Below are positions 60,919 to 64,000 of a stretch of 64,000 bases of DNA, one piece after another; position 1 is the stretch's first letter, and each line of letters opens with the position of its first letter. The translations under genes and the position numbers were made by a program. Source of the stretch: a virus; the IMG/VR virus record IMGVR_UViG_3300018984_000002, positions 62,001-126,000 of that record. The stretch is one strand, 5' to 3'. The notes under the pieces were generated by a model, which saw only the letters and a list, made by a program, of their open reading frames with translations, made no database searches and had not been told where the DNA came from.

Positions 60919-61293
60919 CTACTGCAACTCAGCTAGTTGTTTCTTAATATCCTCTACACTTAGCTGTTGTAGTTGTTCTGTTTCTTTTTGATTCAGTAAT
61001 GCAATTAGTTGTTGCTTTTTAACTAACTTTTCTTGTGCAAGTTTGCGTTCATCGCGTTCTTGAATCTTAGTCTCAATAATTAGCCGTACTACATCAAACT
61101 TTAATTGCAAACTAAAGTCAGTATTTTTGTTGTCAATAAAACTAATCTCGCGGTCTTGCAGTTGTTTGTTTAATTGAACAGCAATATCGTTCAAAGAAAC
61201 TAAATCCATATTCCACAAATCTTCGGTATTTAAAATACCTTTGTCTGTAGAAAAACGTAACTTATTCTTAGTAGCTTGTGCAAATAATTCCAT
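60919..61293 (-). CDS. Coiled-coil protein
   Basis: 124 residues. From ~40 to the end it is charged heptad sequence (KIQERDERKLAQEKLVKKQQ). N-terminal NKLRFSTDKGILNTEDLW is more ordered. Fifteen bases before the DUF2135-like gene's 3' exon ends. Not recognised. Confidence 0.5.
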   Translation of the reverse strand: MELFAQATKNKLRFSTDKGILNTEDLWNMDLVSLNDIAVQLNKQLQDREISFIDNKNTDFSLQLKFDVVRLIIETKIQERDERKLAQEKLVKKQQLIALLNQKETEQLQQLSVEDIKKQLAELQ

Positions 61294-61308
61294 ATTAGTT
61301 TTCCTGTA

Positions 61309-61932
61309 TTAGATGGTTACTTTGTAGACTTTATTACTATTAACTTTGACAACAAAATCATTCCTCATTGTAGAAGAAAATCCCAAACCACTTAGTTGAT
61401 TATCTGTGTAATCAATATTCAGTTTACTACCAAGTAACTCAAACACTTTACTGTGCTTGGATAAATCATTGTTTAAAAACTCATTAAAGATACCTCTTGT
61501 AGGTTCATTATTTTTAGCTTCTTCTAAATACAAGATAAAGTGTTTATTACCTGCACTGTTATTGCCCCAGTAGTTAGGAGAAAACATTATTGCTTTTACG
61601 GGGTAAAATTTATTAGTATTTAAACTCCATACTGTTTGAGTAGTTAATTTAGATTGTTTCTTGGTGTTTAAAGTAATAACTCCACTTTTAACTGTAAATG
61701 AGGCTACTTCTACATACTGCTTGTAACGTGGACTGTTACATTCAAAATCATAAATCTGCCCATCAAATTCTACTTCTACTTTAAATGTTTTATCTTGAGT
61801 TTCGCGGTCTGTGAAATTATGGACTTTAATGTAGTATTGTCCATCCACAAGATTACAGTTGTAGGGATAGATAATATTTTCTACAGGTGTGCGAGTAAGA
61901 TTAGTGACATTCCCTTTTTGTTTAATAGATGT
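61309..61932 (-). CDS. DUF2135-like conserved phage protein, 3' exon
   Basis: In-frame from ACATCT after ωG at 61933, giving TSIKQKGNVTNLTRTPVENI then YIKVHNFTDRETQ..., which is the second half of the family domain (T-R-x-P-V-E-N-I, then Y-x-h-x-V-H-N-F). The first ATG/GTG-type start within it (GTG 61848) would truncate the domain, so the exon view is preferred. Function unknown. Confidence 0.65.
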   Translation of the reverse strand, partial: TSIKQKGNVTNLTRTPVENIIYPYNCNLVDGQYYIKVHNFTDRETQDKTFKVEVEFDGQIYDFECNSPRYKQYVEVASFTVKSGVITLNTKKQSKLTTQTVWSLNTNKFYPVKAIMFSPNYWGNNSAGNKHFILYLEEAKNNEPTRGIFNEFLNNDLSKHSKVFELLGSKLNIDYTDNQLSGLGFSSTMRNDFVVKVNSNKVYKVTI

Positions 61933-63010
61933 CGTTAGTATCTATTGACTTAAATAAGTCCTCATACTTTCGTATGAGAGCAGACTATATCTTCATCTCT
62001 GCATAAACAGAGAGTCGCCCACTTCCATCTACTTAGATGTACTCCCTCGCGGGATAGTCGTTGAACCTTCCTCATATCTTACAACTTAGAGGCTTGGCTG
62101 CTGATTTAGGAATCTTCATCTCTTTTACTTTACGGTAGGAATTAACTACCCCATTAAGTATGTTTCCATCTTAATTTAGTGTATGAAGCTCTAACCTAGT
62201 TCCAGTCAATTCAGGCGATAACCACTATATATCGCTATATAGCTGCACAATTGAGTTATTTGATATTACAAGCATCAAAAGCCTCTTTTTTTCTCTTTAG
62301 ATACAGTTCAGCGTCTCTATACATCCAATCTCCAAACTTTAAACATTGCAATCTACCACAGTAAGCCAAAGTATTTATATTATTATCTCTTTCAGGAAAT
62401 CTAGGAATCATTTTGTTTTTATTGAACCCTAACTCAGTTACAAGTAATTCCTGTAAAGATAATAAAAAATCATTTGTACCTACTAAAGAAAAGTATTTTT
62501 TCTTTGATTTACTGATATGACCATCCCCATCAAAATAACCTCTTACAAAATGACTAAGTAAAGATTTATTTACTTGATCGTTTGTTGGAAATTTAAGTGT
62601 GAATGTCTTTTTGTCAGTACACCCCAATTCGCTTAATCTTGTAGATATTTTTCTGCTACAAATAGTTAAGCGATATTGTCGAGAAAGATTACTGTTGTGA
62701 TAGGTTACAAGTTGAAGCGGTTTGCTTGGTTGAATTAAAGCGCTTAATTGAACCAGTATATCCGTATCCCTCTCCTGTAAATTAATAGAAATAGCCCCTC
62801 TTTTAGTATTGTTATATCCATCGGCATACAGTATACCTAAGAAATAAGCTTTATCAGGGGTATCTATAATATCGAAATAAGTTTGGTCAAGAGGGTATTT
62901 TCGGCAAACGGTTTTACCTGTATTCAAAGAATTCATAGTATCTACATAAATATGTACATACTATTATATTGGCTTTGCCTATAATTTCATTTAACTTACT
63001 TTATGTCTAT
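61933..63010 (-). other. Group I intron (td-like) in the DUF2135-like gene
   Basis: Conserved elements: Q-like AATCAGCAGCCAAGC near 62092-62106, R GGTTCAACGACTATCCC near 62050-62067, S AAGATATAGTCTGC at 61980-61993 and a P9 hairpin CTCATAC-GAAA-GTATGAG. R and S resemble the T4 td intron. The 3' end is G at 61933. The 5' site is not fixed: GAT then ATA (63011) gives U at the end and a P1 of six of seven pairs with GTTAAAT; a cut after 63002 gives a better domain match but no U. It carries its endonuclease before the core. Confidence 0.75.
62256..62936 (-). CDS. LAGLIDADG homing endonuclease (intron-encoded)
   Basis: 226 residues. Two LAGLIDADG-type helices: KAYFLGILYADGY (near 35) and FVRGYFDGDGH (near 135), each followed by the expected basic DNA-binding beta region. 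Single-chain two-motif enzyme, inside the intron and translated from ATG 62936. It would cut intron-free alleles. Confidence 0.85.
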   Translation of the reverse strand: MNSLNTGKTVCRKYPLDQTYFDIIDTPDKAYFLGILYADGYNNTKRGAISINLQERDTDILVQLSALIQPSKPLQLVTYHNSNLSRQYRLTICSRKISTRLSELGCTDKKTFTLKFPTNDQVNKSLLSHFVRGYFDGDGHISKSKKKYFSLVGTNDFLLSLQELLVTELGFNKNKMIPRFPERDNNINTLAYCGRLQCLKFGDWMYRDAELYLKRKKEAFDACNIK

Positions 63011-64000
63011 ATCTAATTCACCTTTAGTTGTACGACTATACTTGTTTCCATAATAAATATTGGTATCTGTTTCTTGTAGATGAAGATCGAGATCGTCGTA
63101 ATTATACCATTCAAGGCTTATACGTAATTTACCATCTACTTTTCCACCTGCTTGTTTTACTTTATCTTTAAGACTATCTGTTAAACCTTTGCTATAACAC
63201 CAACTAAAGTGATTATTCCACTTAAACAAATGTTTAGCTTCAGGGTTTTGACTGGTAAGTAGACTAACTAAGTTGGACTGATGTTTGTTTTCAAATAATA
63301 CTTCTACTGATTTAGAACCAGGCAGTATCTTTGAAATAAAATCATCTAATTTAACTTCAACTGCCGACTTAAAACTATTAGGATTAACAACTAAATCACT
63401 TTGCAACTTAGAAAAGATATCTGCGTTAATACTATTACGATTAACATAAATAACATCATTAACATTGATATCGTCTAAGGTAGCAAAGCGTCTGTACAGG
63501 GAGTCTAACAGCCCTAAGTCTGCAATGGTGCGTTGTGCATCTTCTAGCATCTTAGCTGACACAATAGGCTGTGGACGCTTGTAGTTTGTAGGTGCAACCA
63601 CCCTTTCAAACTTTCTCACTGCAACATCTAAATCTAAACCATTGCTAAGATCTATCAACAAAGTACCTATACTTGTATTTCGGACTCTTGTAATTGCATT
63701 AGATTTAGTGGCTTGAATCCAGCAGAAGTTATCTTGTTGATTAACTGGAAGAGACAAATAGACGTTTTGTTCATTAACAAAGGCTTCTAACAACCCTTTA
63801 AATTCAGATCCCCGATACAGATTGTTTTCACTAATTAAATCTAAAACAGTTGTTGTTGCTTCAATTGTTAGTTCATCCAAGCTACGCTTAAATACATTTT
63901 TATTGTCACGATATTCACTCTTTTTACCTTCTATATTTTCTTTGCGGGTTTTAAAGTTTAATGGTAGCTCATAAAACAAATGCTCCCATTTAAGACTTGG
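63011..64000 (-). CDS. DUF2135-like conserved phage protein, 5' exon (start outside window)
   Basis: The frame is open to the right edge (PSLKWEHL at 64000 reads on), so the start lies beyond. Middle part helical; the end ...KWNNHFSWCYSKGL, then RISLEWYNYDDLDLHLQE.NIYYGNK...GELD resembles the family of DUF2135/YfaP-like beta domains (DLDLHV-type). Function unknown. A dispersed-motif copy lies near 63678. Confidence 0.65.

Noticed and set aside
439-63686. Dispersed motif as a CRISPR array
   Set aside because: Copies are scattered over the whole window on both strands with no regular spacing or spacers.

Overview
The window is part of the genome of a large tailed phage with a long tail, AT-rich and densely packed. 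It almost certainly infects a cyanobacterium. The phage assignment rests on a DUF935-type portal protein, a coiled-coil tape-measure C-terminus, a collagen-repeat tail fibre and a tail-chaperone gene with a lambda-type GGGAAAG frameshift site. The cyanobacterial host is inferred mainly from an NblA-like phycobilisome-degradation protein (40972-41208), supported by a ClpS-like Clp adaptor and a B12-dependent ribonucleotide reductase carrying group I introns. No terminase, capsid, lysis, tRNA or integrase gene was seen here.

Layout. 1-11736 is mostly plus strand and structural: tape-measure end, baseplate/tail proteins, fibre proteins and portal. One gene (9165-10388) lies inverted among them, with its start and stop codons overlapping those of its neighbours. 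From 11755 to the right edge nearly everything is on the minus strand. The exception is a plus-strand island, 15525-16348, with the frameshifted tail chaperone pair and its own terminator. 17.7-32 kb is the replication/recombination block: DnaE-type polymerase, RepA-like helicase ATPase, Toprim primase, nucleotidyltransferase, Cas4/RecB-like nuclease, SSB, and a RecA-fold ATPase split by an intein exactly at its Walker A motif. 32-41 kb holds many small genes plus a PcfJ-like protein, Nudix hydrolase, ClpS, RuvC and NblA. 42-48.5 kb is nucleotide metabolism: ThyA, a CYTH phosphatase-fold protein, class II ribonucleotide reductase and DHFR.

50.3-57.2 kb holds the most striking set. It contains two tandem ubiquitin-like proteins ending in glycine, a JAMM-motif peptidase, two adjacent E2-like (PRTRC protein B-like) paralogues, an E1/ThiF-like activating enzyme and an acidic protein. 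Together they look like a phage-borne ubiquitin-like conjugation and deconjugation cassette, related to the bacterial PRTRC and Bil-type systems. 57.6-64 kb has small genes, a UvdE-type UV endonuclease, a structured non-coding segment, and a conserved phage protein split by another group I intron.

The ribonucleotide reductase gene appears to be cut by two group I introns that leave a five-base exon between them. Only the double-splice model restores the active-site NPCGE motif, the frame and all four splice-site rules. A short motif, GTCCGAAATAATA, occurs about 30 times in near-exact form on both strands. It forms eight hairpins placed 8-18 bases after stop codons and also occurs as single copies inside genes.
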